Below, piece by piece: positions 41,958 through 50,787 of a stretch of DNA of 64,000 nucleotides. Within the stretch, counting starts at the first letter, position 1, and every line of letters begins with the position of its first letter. The notes below the pieces were generated by a model. The model saw only the letters and a program-made list of their open reading frames with translations. It did not search any database and was not told the DNA's origin. The position numbers and the translations under genes were made by a program. The DNA comes from Streptosporangium brasiliense (GTDB lineage Bacteria > Actinomycetota > Actinomycetes > Streptosporangiales > Streptosporangiaceae), in the NCBI RefSeq assembly GCF_030811595.1, contig NZ_JAUSRB010000002.1:7874001-7938000 (forward strand). The letters are read 5' to 3'.

Positions 41958-44129
41958 TCACGTCGCGCCCAGACTCCACGCCCGGACTTTGCGGTCGTCG
42001 CCGCCGGCCACGGCGATGGTCGCGCCGTTCAGGGTCCCGACCGCCACCGAGTGGACCCATCCGGTGCCGCCGACGAGGGCTCTGCCGATCTGACGTCCTG
42101 CGGCCAGGTCCCACACCCGCACGGTGCGGTCGTAGGCGCCGCCGGAGACGGCGATGGGCCGTCCCTCCAGGGTGCCGAAGGCCATCGAGGTGACGGAATC
42201 GGTGTGGCCGGTGAGCGGCAACCCTATCAACTCGCCGGCGGCCAGGTCCCATATCCGGACCTTGCGGGAGCCGCCGGTGACGGCGACGACCTTGCCGTCC
42301 AACGTGCCGAGCGCCAGCGACTGGACGGGGTCGGGACCGGTGAGGGGGCGACCGACGCGTTGGCCCGTGGCCAGGTCCCACACGCGCAGGGTTCTGTCGT
42401 AACTTCCGGTGACGGCGATGGTCCTGTCCCCCAGCGGATGGATCGCCGCTCCCGTCACCGCGCCGGTGTGACCTGTGAGGGGCCGGCCGATCCGGCGGCC
42501 CGCGGTCAGGTCGTAGACCCACATCGTGTAGCGGTCGTCGTCGCCGAAGACGGCGACGGCGTTGCCGTTCATCGTGCCCAGCGCGAGCGCGCTGACCGCG
42601 TCGGTGTAACCGGTGACCGGCTCGCCGATCTGCCTGCCCGAGGTCAGGTCCCACACGTTGAGCGCGCCCCCGTTGTCTCCGCCGCTGCCCGCGTTGTCGC
42701 CGGTGACGGCGACGGGTGTGCCGTTCACCGTGCCGGTGGCCATCGTCCAGACGGAGCCGGGGACCCGGACCCTGCGGATCTGCCGGCCCGCCGCCAGGTC
42801 CCAGATCCGCAGCGTGTAGTCGTAGTCGGTGCCGGAGATCGCGACGGTCCTGCCGTCCACGGCGGCGATCGCCACGGCGCTGATCTCGCGGGTGTGCCCG
42901 GTGAGCGGGGGGCTGAGCGGGGTCCCGAACGGCGGTTGCGCCGTGCTCGGCGACGGTGCGGAGGTCTGCGCCCGGGCATGAGGCGTCGCGGGAGCGGATG
43001 CCGGCCGGCCGGATCGGCCCACGGCCGGCGATCCCGTCGCGGGGGTCTCCCGCTGCGTCGCGGGGGTCTCCTGCTGCAGGGTGCGGATGATCGCGGCGCC
43101 CCCGCCGACGACTCCCACCGCCGCGAGGGAGAGCAGGACACGCCGCCGGGCCGGGCCGGCGGGCATCGTGGACGGTCGGCGGGAGGGGGCCATCGACTGG
43201 TCGAGGTCGCCGCGTGCCGGTGGCGGCACGGGATCGGGGGGACGAGCGACGACGCGACCGGTTGAGTCTCCGGAGCCAGCGGCACCCGCCGGCGCCCCGG
43301 CGGGTGCCGCCCGGCCGGGGGTGGCGTGTTCGCCGGTCAAGACGCCCAGCACGGCGGTGAGGGTGGGGCGTGCGGCGGGGTCCTTGTCCAGGCAGGCGGC
43401 CAGCAGGTCGTCCAGCGGGGCGGGCACGCCGCTCAGGTCGGCCTGCCCCAGCACGATGGCGCCGATCACCGCCGTGGCGTCGTCGCCGGGGAAGGCGCGG
43501 CGGCCGGTGGCGGCGAACACCATGGTGGCCGCCCAGCTGAACACGTCACAGGCCGTGGTGGCCGGCTGGGAGGCGAACAGTTCGGGGGCCATGTAGGCGG
43601 GGGTGCCGACGGGGCCGGAGCGGGTGGTGACCTGTTCCAGTGCCTGGGCGATGCCGAAGTCGATGACGACGGGACCCTCGGGGCCCATCACCACGTTGGC
43701 CGGTTTGAAGTCGCGGTGCACGATGCCGGCGCGGTGGACGGCGGCCAGCGCGGTGAGCGTGGTGACCGCCAGGCGCTCCAGCCCGCCCCCGGTGCGCGGC
43801 CCGTCGCCGGTGACCAGGTCCTGCAGGGAGGGGCCGGGCACGTACTCGCTGACCACGTAGGGGCGATCGCCGGTCATGCCCGTGTCGAGCACCCGGGCCG
43901 TGCAGAAGGGCGCCACCTTACGGGCCAGGCCGATCTCGCGCAGGAAACGCCGGCGCACGCCGGGGTCGCGGGCCATCCGGGCGTGCAGCACCTTGATCGC
44001 GACCCGGGCGCCCGACGGGGAGTGCCCCAGGTAGATCACGCCCTGACCGCCTTCTCCCGCGACGGCGCTCAGGCGGTAGTCGCCGATCCGGCGGGGGTCG
44101 GTCTCACTCAGCGGGAACAGGTCGGCCAC
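41958..44129 (-). CDS. Ser/Thr protein kinase with C-terminal WD40 propeller
   Basis: 723 aa. Kinase domain about 15-275: glycine loop GEGGQGVIYLG, Lys in VAIKVLH, VHRDFKPANVVM, IDFGIAQAL, APE in YMAPELF. Linker Pro/Ala-rich, then one membrane helix (RRVLLSLAAVGVVGGGAAII, about 328-350). C-terminal part about 410-723 has seven WD-type repeats (DYTLRIWDLAAGRQI; RTLRVWDLATGQRV; KVRIWDLAAGELIG; RTVRVWDLAAGRQIG; and others). Kinase inside, propeller outside the cell, like PknD-type receptors. Confidence 0.95.
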   Translation of the reverse strand: MADLFPLSETDPRRIGDYRLSAVAGEGGQGVIYLGHSPSGARVAIKVLHARMARDPGVRRRFLREIGLARKVAPFCTARVLDTGMTGDRPYVVSEYVPGPSLQDLVTGDGPRTGGGLERLAVTTLTALAAVHRAGIVHRDFKPANVVMGPEGPVVIDFGIAQALEQVTTRSGPVGTPAYMAPELFASQPATTACDVFSWAATMVFAATGRRAFPGDDATAVIGAIVLGQADLSGVPAPLDDLLAACLDKDPAARPTLTAVLGVLTGEHATPGRAAPAGAPAGAAGSGDSTGRVVARPPDPVPPPARGDLDQSMAPSRRPSTMPAGPARRRVLLSLAAVGVVGGGAAIIRTLQQETPATQRETPATGSPAVGRSGRPASAPATPHARAQTSAPSPSTAQPPFGTPLSPPLTGHTREISAVAIAAVDGRTVAISGTDYDYTLRIWDLAAGRQIRRVRVPGSVWTMATGTVNGTPVAVTGDNAGSGGDNGGALNVWDLTSGRQIGEPVTGYTDAVSALALGTMNGNAVAVFGDDDRYTMWVYDLTAGRRIGRPLTGHTGAVTGAAIHPLGDRTIAVTGSYDRTLRVWDLATGQRVGRPLTGPDPVQSLALGTLDGKVVAVTGGSRKVRIWDLAAGELIGLPLTGHTDSVTSMAFGTLEGRPIAVSGGAYDRTVRVWDLAAGRQIGRALVGGTGWVHSVAVGTLNGATIAVAGGDDRKVRAWSLGAT

Positions 44130-44390
44130 CGTTCACTCCGTGACCGCGTCGCGGGCGGGCGGACCCTTCCGTGCTGCCACCTCATGTGAAGGCTCCTTGA
44201 CGCCGAGGCGGAAGCCGAGCATGTCGCACCACCGGCACCGCGTCAAGGAGCCTTCACATCGACGCCCGCGCCCGCCGGAGAGCCGGGATCTCCATGCCGC
44301 CGCCCCGCCCCTCAGGGCGCTGGAAGCCTTCCGCGGATAGCATTTCTCGCGCTGGCAGAGTTTCCGCCCCATGCCTCCGGGAGGGCTCCT
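44130..44390. promoter_or_regulatory. divergent promoter region, kinase / Crp gene
   Basis: 261 bp. A 20-bp perfect inverted repeat, left arm ATGTGAAGGCTCCTTGACGC (44184-44203), right arm its exact reverse complement (44240-44259), with 36 bp between. Each arm contains a TGTGA half-site as used by Crp proteins. Confidence 0.65.
44184..44259. repeat. 20-bp inverted repeat with 36-bp spacer
   Basis: Exact arms, TGTGA near each outer edge. May be paired operator sites for the Crp-like protein or a foldback structure in the leader of either gene. Confidence 0.85.
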
Positions 44391-45110
44391 ATGCGGTGGG
44401 TTCCGGCTTCATCGGGAGCGTCCCCCTGGCCGGCGGAGACCTTCCTGGCGCGGTTGCCGGAGCCGTCCAGGCGGACGCTGCTCGCGCTGGGGGTCATCCA
44501 CACCTATCCCGCCGATCACGTGATCGTCCGTCAGGGCGAGTCCGCGGACCTCGTCTCCGTCGTCGTGCACGGCCTGGTCAAGGTGACCGCCCGTACGGAG
44601 AACGGCCGGGAGTCCCTGCTCGCGGTGCAGGTCAGGGGGGACGTGGTCGGCGACATGGCCGTGCTGGACGGGTCGACGCGCTCGGCGGACGTGGTCACCT
44701 GCGGAGTGACCGTCGTCCGATTGATCAAGGGTGAGGTCTTCCTCGGTTACCTCCGGCGGCATCCCTCCGCCGCGCTCACCCTCAGCACCTTGATGGGCGA
44801 CCGGCTGCGCTGGGCGAATCAGCGGCGGCTGGAGTTCGCCGGATACGACAGCGACATCTGCCTGGCCCGCCTGTTGCTGGCCGTGCTCGCCCGGCACGGC
44901 CGGACCGGACCGGAGGGCACGGACCTGGGCGTCCCGCTGACCCAGGTCGAGCTCGGCGGCCTGATCGGCGCCAAGGAGAGCACCGTCCAGAAGATCCTGC
45001 GTGACCTGTCGGCGCGCGGGCTGGTCCGCACCGGCCACCGGCGAGTCACCGTCACCGACCTTCCGGGCCTGGCGGCCTTCGCCGACCTCGGCCCGCCTCC
45101 CCCCGGGTGA
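44391..45110 (+). CDS. Crp/Fnr-family transcriptional regulator
   Basis: 239 aa. cNMP-binding fold in residues 20-140 (HVIVRQGESADLVSVVVHGL; VRGDVVGDMAVLDGSTRSAD). The phosphate-binding signature in true cAMP binders is RxS; here the corresponding part is LDGSTRSADVV, so ligand binding is plausible but unproven. C-terminal winged helix: LTQVELGGLIGAKESTVQKI, LRDLSARGLVRTGHRRV. Downstream neighbour on the other strand is a Pycsar-effector-like protein. Confidence 0.9.
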   Translation: MRWVPASSGASPWPAETFLARLPEPSRRTLLALGVIHTYPADHVIVRQGESADLVSVVVHGLVKVTARTENGRESLLAVQVRGDVVGDMAVLDGSTRSADVVTCGVTVVRLIKGEVFLGYLRRHPSAALTLSTLMGDRLRWANQRRLEFAGYDSDICLARLLLAVLARHGRTGPEGTDLGVPLTQVELGGLIGAKESTVQKILRDLSARGLVRTGHRRVTVTDLPGLAAFADLGPPPPG

Positions 45111-45215
45111 AGGTCAGGCGTAGACCGACCGGCAGGCACGGGACAGGGCGCGGGGCTCCGGGAGACCGGTGAGGGCGGAGCGGGGTTCCGCGATCCGCTC
45201 CGCGCTCCGCGGGCG

Positions 45216-45731
45216 TCAGCCGGTCAGCGCCGTCAGCGCCAGCCAGGCGACGGTGGCGATGGGCATCAGAACCATCCAGGGCAGGCACCGCCGGATCCGC
45301 TCGTGCTTGTGCAGCGCGACGTCGGCGAGAGTGGAGATCAGTGACCACACCTCGCGCTGCTGCCTCACCGCGTCGGCCGGCGACGGCACCCCGTCCGTCC
45401 GCACCAGACCGAACCTGTTGGGCCCGGCCGGGCCGGTGAGGCGGGGACGCAGCGCGGCGACGAGATGGTGGCCCGCGACGAGGAACCCGGCCGTGAAGAG
45501 CAGGACCACGATGACCGCGGCGACCGCCAGTGGCGGACCGCCCGTCCAGGCCTTGCCCATGCTGCCGATCTGAGTGGCGGCGACGGCGGTGAAGCCGAGA
45601 TGGACGGTGGCCGTGGTGGCCAGCTTGGTGTCGGCCTGCTGGACGTAGCCGTGGAAGATGGTGAGTGTCTGCAGCGCGACATTGAGGGACTCGGCCGCGC
45701 TCAACTCGTTGTTCGCTTTGCGTCGCACCAT
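45216..45731 (-). CDS. Pycsar-effector-like membrane protein (DUF5706/PycTM type)
   Basis: 171 aa. N-terminal amphipathic helix (LNVALQTLTIFHGYVQQADT), then KLATTATVHLGFTAVAATQI and helix VAAVIVVLLFTAGFLVAGHH, a polar middle, and a last helix WMVLMPIATVAWLALTALTG. The ADTK(L/A) segment and helix order match the PycTM membrane effectors. No pyrimidine cyclase gene is near, so a complete Pycsar system is not present. It might respond to a nucleotide signal made elsewhere, or have a different job. Isolated gene. Confidence 0.55.
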   Translation of the reverse strand: MVRRKANNELSAAESLNVALQTLTIFHGYVQQADTKLATTATVHLGFTAVAATQIGSMGKAWTGGPPLAVAAVIVVLLFTAGFLVAGHHLVAALRPRLTGPAGPNRFGLVRTDGVPSPADAVRQQREVWSLISTLADVALHKHERIRRCLPWMVLMPIATVAWLALTALTG

Positions 45732-45902
45732 CGGGACCTCCGCGGAAGCAGGGCTGCTCGGACACCTCCAGCTTCAGGTCTCCCGTGGCGGGCGGATCCG
45801 CATTTCCGCTGCTTTTCCGCCTTTTCTTGGTGAACTGCTTCTCCACCCTGACCCCACCCCGGCGCCCGGCGGTCACCGCCGGCCCCCACGACGGAGCCCA
45901 TC

Positions 45903-46670
45903 ATGACTTCTCGGTTCATACGGCTGACGGCCGCGCTGCTCATGGTGGCGCTCAGCGCCGTCCCGGCCCTCCCCCATCCCGTGGCGGCCCCGGACGAGTC
46001 CAACGGCGGCGTGCGGATCATGCCGCTCGGCGACTCCATCACCGACGGCTTCAACGTCCCCGGCGGCTACCGTGTCAACCTGTGGAGGTCGCTGGCCGAC
46101 GCCGACCACCTCGTCGACTTCGTGGGCTCGGGCTTCAACGGGCCCGCCGAGCTGGCCGACCACGACCACGAGGGTCACCCCGGATGGCGGATCGACGAGA
46201 TCGACGCCCAGGTCTCCGGGTGGATCGGGGCGGCGTCACCGCGGACGGTGCTGCTGCACATCGGCACCAATGACATCGTCCAGAACCGAGACCTGGGCGG
46301 CGCACCCGCCAGGCTCTCCGCTCTCATCGACCGCATCGCCGCGGCGGCCCCGCAGGCCGAGCTGTTCGTCGCCACGATCATCCCGCTGGCCGATCCCGTG
46401 CTGGAGGCCCGGGCCGTCGCCTACAACGCCGCGATCCCCGGCATCGTCCGGAGCAAGGCCGCCGCGGGCGGGCACGTGCACCTGGTCGACATGCACGCCG
46501 CCGTCACCACCGCCGACCTGGCCGACGGGGTGCATCCCAACCGCACCGGCTACGACAGGATGGCCTCGGCGTGGTACGCCGCGCTGTCCTCCGTACCCGG
46601 AAGCGCCGGGGAGGACGGCGCCCCACCGGCAAGACGGCGTCCGGGGCCCGCGCGCCCTGCGGCCCGCTGA
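45903..46670 (+). CDS. secreted SGNH/GDSL esterase
   Basis: 255 aa with signal peptide (FIRLTAALLMVALSAVPALP). SGNH blocks: IMPLGDSITDGFN (catalytic Ser), the Gly block GSGFNGP, LLHIGTNDIVQ (Asn) and DGVHPNRTGYDRMA (Asp-His). Likely hydrolyses esters of lipids or polysaccharides outside the cell. C-terminal 25 residues Pro/Arg-rich. Confidence 0.92.
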   Translation: MTSRFIRLTAALLMVALSAVPALPHPVAAPDESNGGVRIMPLGDSITDGFNVPGGYRVNLWRSLADADHLVDFVGSGFNGPAELADHDHEGHPGWRIDEIDAQVSGWIGAASPRTVLLHIGTNDIVQNRDLGGAPARLSALIDRIAAAAPQAELFVATIIPLADPVLEARAVAYNAAIPGIVRSKAAAGGHVHLVDMHAAVTTADLADGVHPNRTGYDRMASAWYAALSSVPGSAGEDGAPPARRRPGPARPAAR

Positions 46671-46698
46671 CCCCACCGGCCGCCCGGTCGCGCGGGAC

Positions 46699-46750
46699 GC
46701 CTCACACGGTGGCGCCACACACAGCGGCGCCTCACACGGTGGCGCCTCAC
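46699..46750. repeat. 15-bp tandem repeats
   Basis: GCCTCACACGGTGGC, GCCACACACAGCGGC, GCCTCACACGGTGGC, GCCTCAC: three and a half copies of a 15-bp unit directly before the histidine kinase gene. Perhaps a regulator-binding array. Confidence 0.8.
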
Positions 46751-46766
46751 GTGATAAGGATGACCG

Positions 46767-47819
46767 GTGAAGAGCAAGCGTCGGGGACCGGGCGAGCTCG
46801 CGTTCTATCCGTGGCTGCTGCTCGCCTATCCGCCGGTCCGTGACCTCGTCGAGGGGACGGCCCGGCCGGTGGTCCCGGCAGCGCTGTGCCTGGCCGCCTT
46901 CGCCGCCCTCTACGCGCTGTCGGTCGCCCTGTCCTTCCGCGACCGTCGCGGCGCGGCGGCGGTCGCGCTCGCCGCGCTCCTCCTGGTGACCTTCCTGCTG
47001 GCCCGGTCCGTGGAGAGCTGGTTCTATCTGGCGCCGCTGACGACCATCGCCTGCGGGGTGGTGGTCCGGGGCAGGGCGGCCTACACCGTCCTCGTGGCGC
47101 TGACGGCCGCGATGGTCCTGCTGATGTGGCGCGCGGGGGCCGGTGGGGAGCAGATCTCCGTAGCCGTCTGGGGGGCGGCCGCGGGCGGCCTGGTGGTCAG
47201 CGTCGTCCTGAAGCTCTTCTCCGTGATCGCCGAGCTCCACGAGGCCCGTGAGGAGCTGGCCCGCGCGGCGGTGGCCGAGGAGCGGCTCCGCTTCTCCCGG
47301 GACCTGCACGACCTGCTCGGGCACACGCTGTCGGTGATGGTGGTGAAGGCGGAGGCCGTACGGCGCCTGGCCCCCCGTGACGCGGAGGCGGCGGCACGGC
47401 AGGCCGCCGACATCGAGACCATCGGCCGGCAGGCGCTGACCGAGGTCAGGGCCGCGGTCACCGGCTACCGCGGCCGCGGCCTGTCCGCCGAGCTGGCCGC
47501 CGCGCGCACGGCTCTGGCCGAGGCGGGCATCGCCGCCACGGTGGCCGTTCCCGCGGCGGCGCTCGCCCCGGAGGCCGACGCCCTGCTGGGCTGGGCCGTA
47601 CGGGAGGGGGTGACCAACGTCATCCGCCACAGCGCCGCCCGCACCTGCGAGATCAGGCTGGACGGGACCATCCTGGAGATCCACGACGACGGCCGGGGAC
47701 CCGGCGGCTCCGGCTCCGGCAACGGCCTGCGCGGCCTGGCCGAACGGGCGGTGGCCCTGGGCGGGACGCTGGAGACGAGCGCCGGGGACGGCTTCCTGCT
47801 GAGGGTGACGATTCCATGA
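46767..47819 (+). CDS. DesK-like sensor histidine kinase
   Basis: 350 aa. Five or six helices in the first 150 residues, short coiled linker (AELHEARE...), HisKA_3 box SRDLHDLLGHTLSVMVVKAE, ATPase domain EGVTNVIRHSAARTCEIRL and NGLRGLAERAVALGG. GTG at 46767 with AAGGATGA upstream. It partners the next gene by ATGA overlap. DesK relatives sense membrane fluidity; the signal here is unknown. Confidence 0.93.
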   Translation: MKSKRRGPGELAFYPWLLLAYPPVRDLVEGTARPVVPAALCLAAFAALYALSVALSFRDRRGAAAVALAALLLVTFLLARSVESWFYLAPLTTIACGVVVRGRAAYTVLVALTAAMVLLMWRAGAGGEQISVAVWGAAAGGLVVSVVLKLFSVIAELHEAREELARAAVAEERLRFSRDLHDLLGHTLSVMVVKAEAVRRLAPRDAEAAARQAADIETIGRQALTEVRAAVTGYRGRGLSAELAAARTALAEAGIAATVAVPAAALAPEADALLGWAVREGVTNVIRHSAARTCEIRLDGTILEIHDDGRGPGGSGSGNGLRGLAERAVALGGTLETSAGDGFLLRVTIP

Positions 47820-48421
47820 TCAGAATACTGCTGGCCGAGGACCAGGGCATGATGCGCGGCGCACTGGCCATGCTCCTGGAGCTGGAGGAGGACATCGAGG
47901 TGGCGGCCACGGTCGGCACGGGGGACGAGGTCGTCCCCGCCGCGCTGCGGACACGTCCCGACGTGGCGCTGCTGGACATCGAGATGCCGGGGATCAGCGG
48001 CCTGGACGCCGCCGCCGAGCTGCGGGACCGGCTGCCCGGCTGCCGGGTGCTGATCCTGACCACGTTCGGCAGGCCCGGTTACCTGCGCCGGGCGATGGAG
48101 GCCGGGGCAGCCGGGTTCCTGGTCAAGGACGGGCCGGTCGAGGAGCTGGCCACGGCGGTCCGCCGGGTCCTGGCGGGCGAGAAGGTGATCGACCCCGCCC
48201 TGGCGGCGGCCGCGCTGAGCACCGGCGCCAACCCCCTGACCGGCCGGGAACGGGACGTGCTGGCCGCCGCGGCCGATGGCGCGACGATCGCCGACATCTC
48301 GCTCCGGCTCCACCTGGCGGAGAGCACGGTCCGCAACCACCTGTCCGCCGCGATCGGCAAGACCGGCACCCGCAACCGCATCGAGGCCGCCCGCAGCGCC
48401 CGGCACAACGGCTGGCTGTAG
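47816..48421 (+). CDS. DesR-like response regulator
   Basis: 201 aa. Receiver: LLAEDQG, LLDIEMPGISG (Asp), LILTTFG, FLVKDGP. LuxR HTH: LTGRERDVLAAAADGATIAD, then AESTVRNHLSAAIGKTGTRN. Co-translated with the kinase. Flanked by esterase genes on both sides, which may be targets. Confidence 0.93.
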   Translation: MIRILLAEDQGMMRGALAMLLELEEDIEVAATVGTGDEVVPAALRTRPDVALLDIEMPGISGLDAAAELRDRLPGCRVLILTTFGRPGYLRRAMEAGAAGFLVKDGPVEELATAVRRVLAGEKVIDPALAAAALSTGANPLTGRERDVLAAAADGATIADISLRLHLAESTVRNHLSAAIGKTGTRNRIEAARSARHNGWL

Positions 48422-48449
48422 GCCGCCGCCGCGGTCATCCGGCTGGGGC

Positions 48450-49313
48450 TCAGGGCTCCGCCGGCTCCCACACGGGCCCCTCGGCCCAGTCGCGGATCGC
48501 CTGGAAGGTCCGCTCCGCGATCAGCTCCTGGCCGGCTGCGTTGGGATGGAAGAAGTCCCATTTGCTGACGTGGCTCAGCGTGAACGGGGCGGTGAAGACG
48601 GCGTTGCCGTCGAACCTGCAGGTCGGGCCGTAGGCGGCGCAGATCCTGGCCAGGGCGGCGTTGTAGGCGGCGACCCTGTCGTGCACCCGCTGGCGGCGGG
48701 CCCGGTCGGCCGGGGCGGTCGAAGTGGGCTTGGCCAGCATGGTGGGGCAGATCCGGCCGATCGCCCAGAATCCGCGTGCCACCAGGTTGTCCTTGCCCAC
48801 GCGCCACAACCGCTTGAGGTCGGGGACGCTGGCCAGGAACACCCTGCCCGCGGGCCGCCCCTCCCGGAACCGCTGCAGCGCCGCGGCCACCCGGCTCTGG
48901 TAGAGCGCCACCGGGGTCATCCGCTGCTCGTCGGACATGCACGCGTCCTGGGCGCCGACCAGGACCGTCACGTAGTCGGCGCGCGCGGCGACGGCCCTGG
49001 CCATCTGCCCGGGGAGGTCGGCGCTGGTCGCGCCGGGGACGGCGAGGTTCACGTTGTGCCCGGCGATGCCGTCGTCCAGGCTCCGGAGCCTGGTGTAGTG
49101 GCTCTGGACGGACCGGCTGTCACCCGAGGACCAGGAGCGGTCGAGGCAGGGGACGTACCAGCCGCAGGCGTTGAACCCGGCGCTGATCGAGTCTCCGACC
49201 GCGGCCATCACCACCGGGTGCCACGGCTCGGCGGCGAGCGCCGCCGGAGGGATCGCCCAGGTGACCGTGGACACCACGATCCCTGTGAATGCGGTCACAG
49301 TCTTGCAGGCCAT
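48450..49313 (-). CDS. secreted SGNH-hydrolase
   Basis: 287 aa with signal peptide (CKTVTAFTGIVVSTVTWAIP, end near PPAALA). MAAVGDSISAGFNACGW (Ser), LAVPGATSAD (Gly), VLVGAQDACM (Asn block altered to Gln-Asp), DFFHPNAAGQELIAE (Asp-His). Several Cys suggest disulphides. Streptomyces secreted lipase-like. Confidence 0.9.
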   Translation of the reverse strand: MACKTVTAFTGIVVSTVTWAIPPAALAAEPWHPVVMAAVGDSISAGFNACGWYVPCLDRSWSSGDSRSVQSHYTRLRSLDDGIAGHNVNLAVPGATSADLPGQMARAVAARADYVTVLVGAQDACMSDEQRMTPVALYQSRVAAALQRFREGRPAGRVFLASVPDLKRLWRVGKDNLVARGFWAIGRICPTMLAKPTSTAPADRARRQRVHDRVAAYNAALARICAAYGPTCRFDGNAVFTAPFTLSHVSKWDFFHPNAAGQELIAERTFQAIRDWAEGPVWEPAEP

Positions 49314-49478
49314 GGCACCTCCGGCTGAGAGATCGGGTCTGCATCGGATGTATCACCGCAGGACAGCGCGGTGCCCTCCATTGACCGAGTGCCTTGGCTT
49401 TCTTGACAGAGCGTGGCGGGCGTGCAGAGTGGGGGACACCCGCCGAACACGTTCAGTTTCCCGCATAGAGTGTTCCGG

Positions 49479-50708
49479 GTGAGTGTCGCGCTCGGATTGA
49501 ACCGTCCCCTCGTGGTGAGAACCACCCTCGTCGGCGACCCCGGCGACCTGCTCGCGCGACTTCCCGAGGCCGCCCCCTATGCCTGGATCAGGCACGGTGA
49601 GGGTCTGGTGGCCTGGGGAGAGGCCGCACGTGTGGCTGTGCCACCCGGCCCCAGGCGTTTCGAGTGGGCTCGCGACTGGCTGTCGGCCACCTTCGGCGAG
49701 GCCCACGTCGACGACGACGTGGGCGCCCCCGGCTCGGGCCCGCTCGCCTTCGGCTCGTTCACCTTCGACCCGGACGCCCCGGGCTCGGTCCTCGTCGTGC
49801 CGCAGGTCGTCCTCGCCCGCCGCGAGGGCCGCGCCTGGCTGACCACCCTCGGCGAGGAGCGGCTCGACCTGGTCGCCCCGCTCCGCGACCCCGGCAGGAT
49901 CCGCTACGGCGACGGCAGCCTGACCGCTCCCGAGTGGGAGCACGCCGTGGCGCGGGCCGTCCGGCAGATCAGGTCGGGGCGCCTGGAGAAGGCCGTGCTC
50001 GCCCGTGACCTGACCGCCACGGCCGAGCGGGAGATCGACGTCCGCCTGCTGCTGTCGCGCCTGGCCGCCCGCTATCCCGGCTGCTACACCTTCTCCTGCG
50101 CCGGGCTGGTCGGCGCCACCCCCGAGCTGCTGGTCCGGCGCACCGGTGAGACGGTCGACTCCCTGGTGCTGGCCGGCACGGTCTCCAGGGGCACCGACGA
50201 GGCCGACGACATGGCGCGGGGCGCCGCCCTGTTCGCCTCCGACAAGGACCGCTACGAGCACACCTGCGCGGTGGAGTCGGTCCGGGAGGCACTGGCCCCG
50301 CTCTGCTCGGAGCTGAAGGTGCCCGAGGAGCCCGAGCTCCTGGTCCTGTCCAACGTCCAGCACCTGGCCAGCCCGGTGACCGGGCGGCTGTCGGCCGGCA
50401 CCTCGGTCCTGGACGTGGTGGCCGCCATGCACCCGACAGCCGCCGTCGGCGGCACGCCCACCGGGACGGCGCTCGACGTCATCCGCGAACTGGAGGGCAT
50501 GGACCGCGCCGGCTATGCCGGCCCGGTCGGCTGGATCGACGCCCGGGGCGACGGCGAGTGGGGCATCGCGCTGCGCTGCGCCCAGATCGAGGGCCGCCGG
50601 GCCCGCCTGTTCGCCGGCTGCGGCATCATGGGCGACTCCGTGCCGGCCGCGGAGCTCGCCGAGGCCCAGGCCAAGCTCCGGGTGATGCAGTACGCCCTGG
50701 AGGGCTGA
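49479..50708 (+). CDS. menF: isochorismate synthase
   Basis: 409 aa chorismate-utilising enzyme. AVRQIRSGRLEKAVLARDLT, GCYTFSCAGLVGATPELLVR, LAGTVSRGTDEADD, LSNVQHLASPVTGRL, AAMHPTAAVGGTPTGTALDV and YAGPVGWIDARGDGEWGIAL are the family blocks with Mg and base residues. It converts chorismate to isochorismate for menaquinone or siderophore synthesis. GTG at 49479. Menaquinone role is more likely because no siderophore gene is nearby, but this is uncertain. Confidence 0.92.
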   Translation: MSVALGLNRPLVVRTTLVGDPGDLLARLPEAAPYAWIRHGEGLVAWGEAARVAVPPGPRRFEWARDWLSATFGEAHVDDDVGAPGSGPLAFGSFTFDPDAPGSVLVVPQVVLARREGRAWLTTLGEERLDLVAPLRDPGRIRYGDGSLTAPEWEHAVARAVRQIRSGRLEKAVLARDLTATAEREIDVRLLLSRLAARYPGCYTFSCAGLVGATPELLVRRTGETVDSLVLAGTVSRGTDEADDMARGAALFASDKDRYEHTCAVESVREALAPLCSELKVPEEPELLVLSNVQHLASPVTGRLSAGTSVLDVVAAMHPTAAVGGTPTGTALDVIRELEGMDRAGYAGPVGWIDARGDGEWGIALRCAQIEGRRARLFAGCGIMGDSVPAAELAEAQAKLRVMQYALEG

Positions 50709-50760
50709 GCGCCACGCGCACGCGGATGCGGCGCGGGCGGACGGAGCCGGGGACGCCTGC

Positions 50761-50780
50761 CCCCTCCCGCGCGGGAGGGG
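50761..50780. terminator. 20-bp palindromic terminator
   Basis: CCCCTCCCGCGCGGGAGGGG is a perfect palindrome between the convergent isochorismate synthase and protease genes. Confidence 0.8.
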
Positions 50781-50787
50781 ATCCGGG

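Noticed and set aside
44391..45731. Complete Pycsar defence system
   Set aside because: No pyrimidine cyclase gene in the neighbourhood; only an effector-like protein and a Crp regulator.
46699..46750. Inverted-repeat operator
   Set aside because: The units are direct tandem repeats rather than inverted ones.
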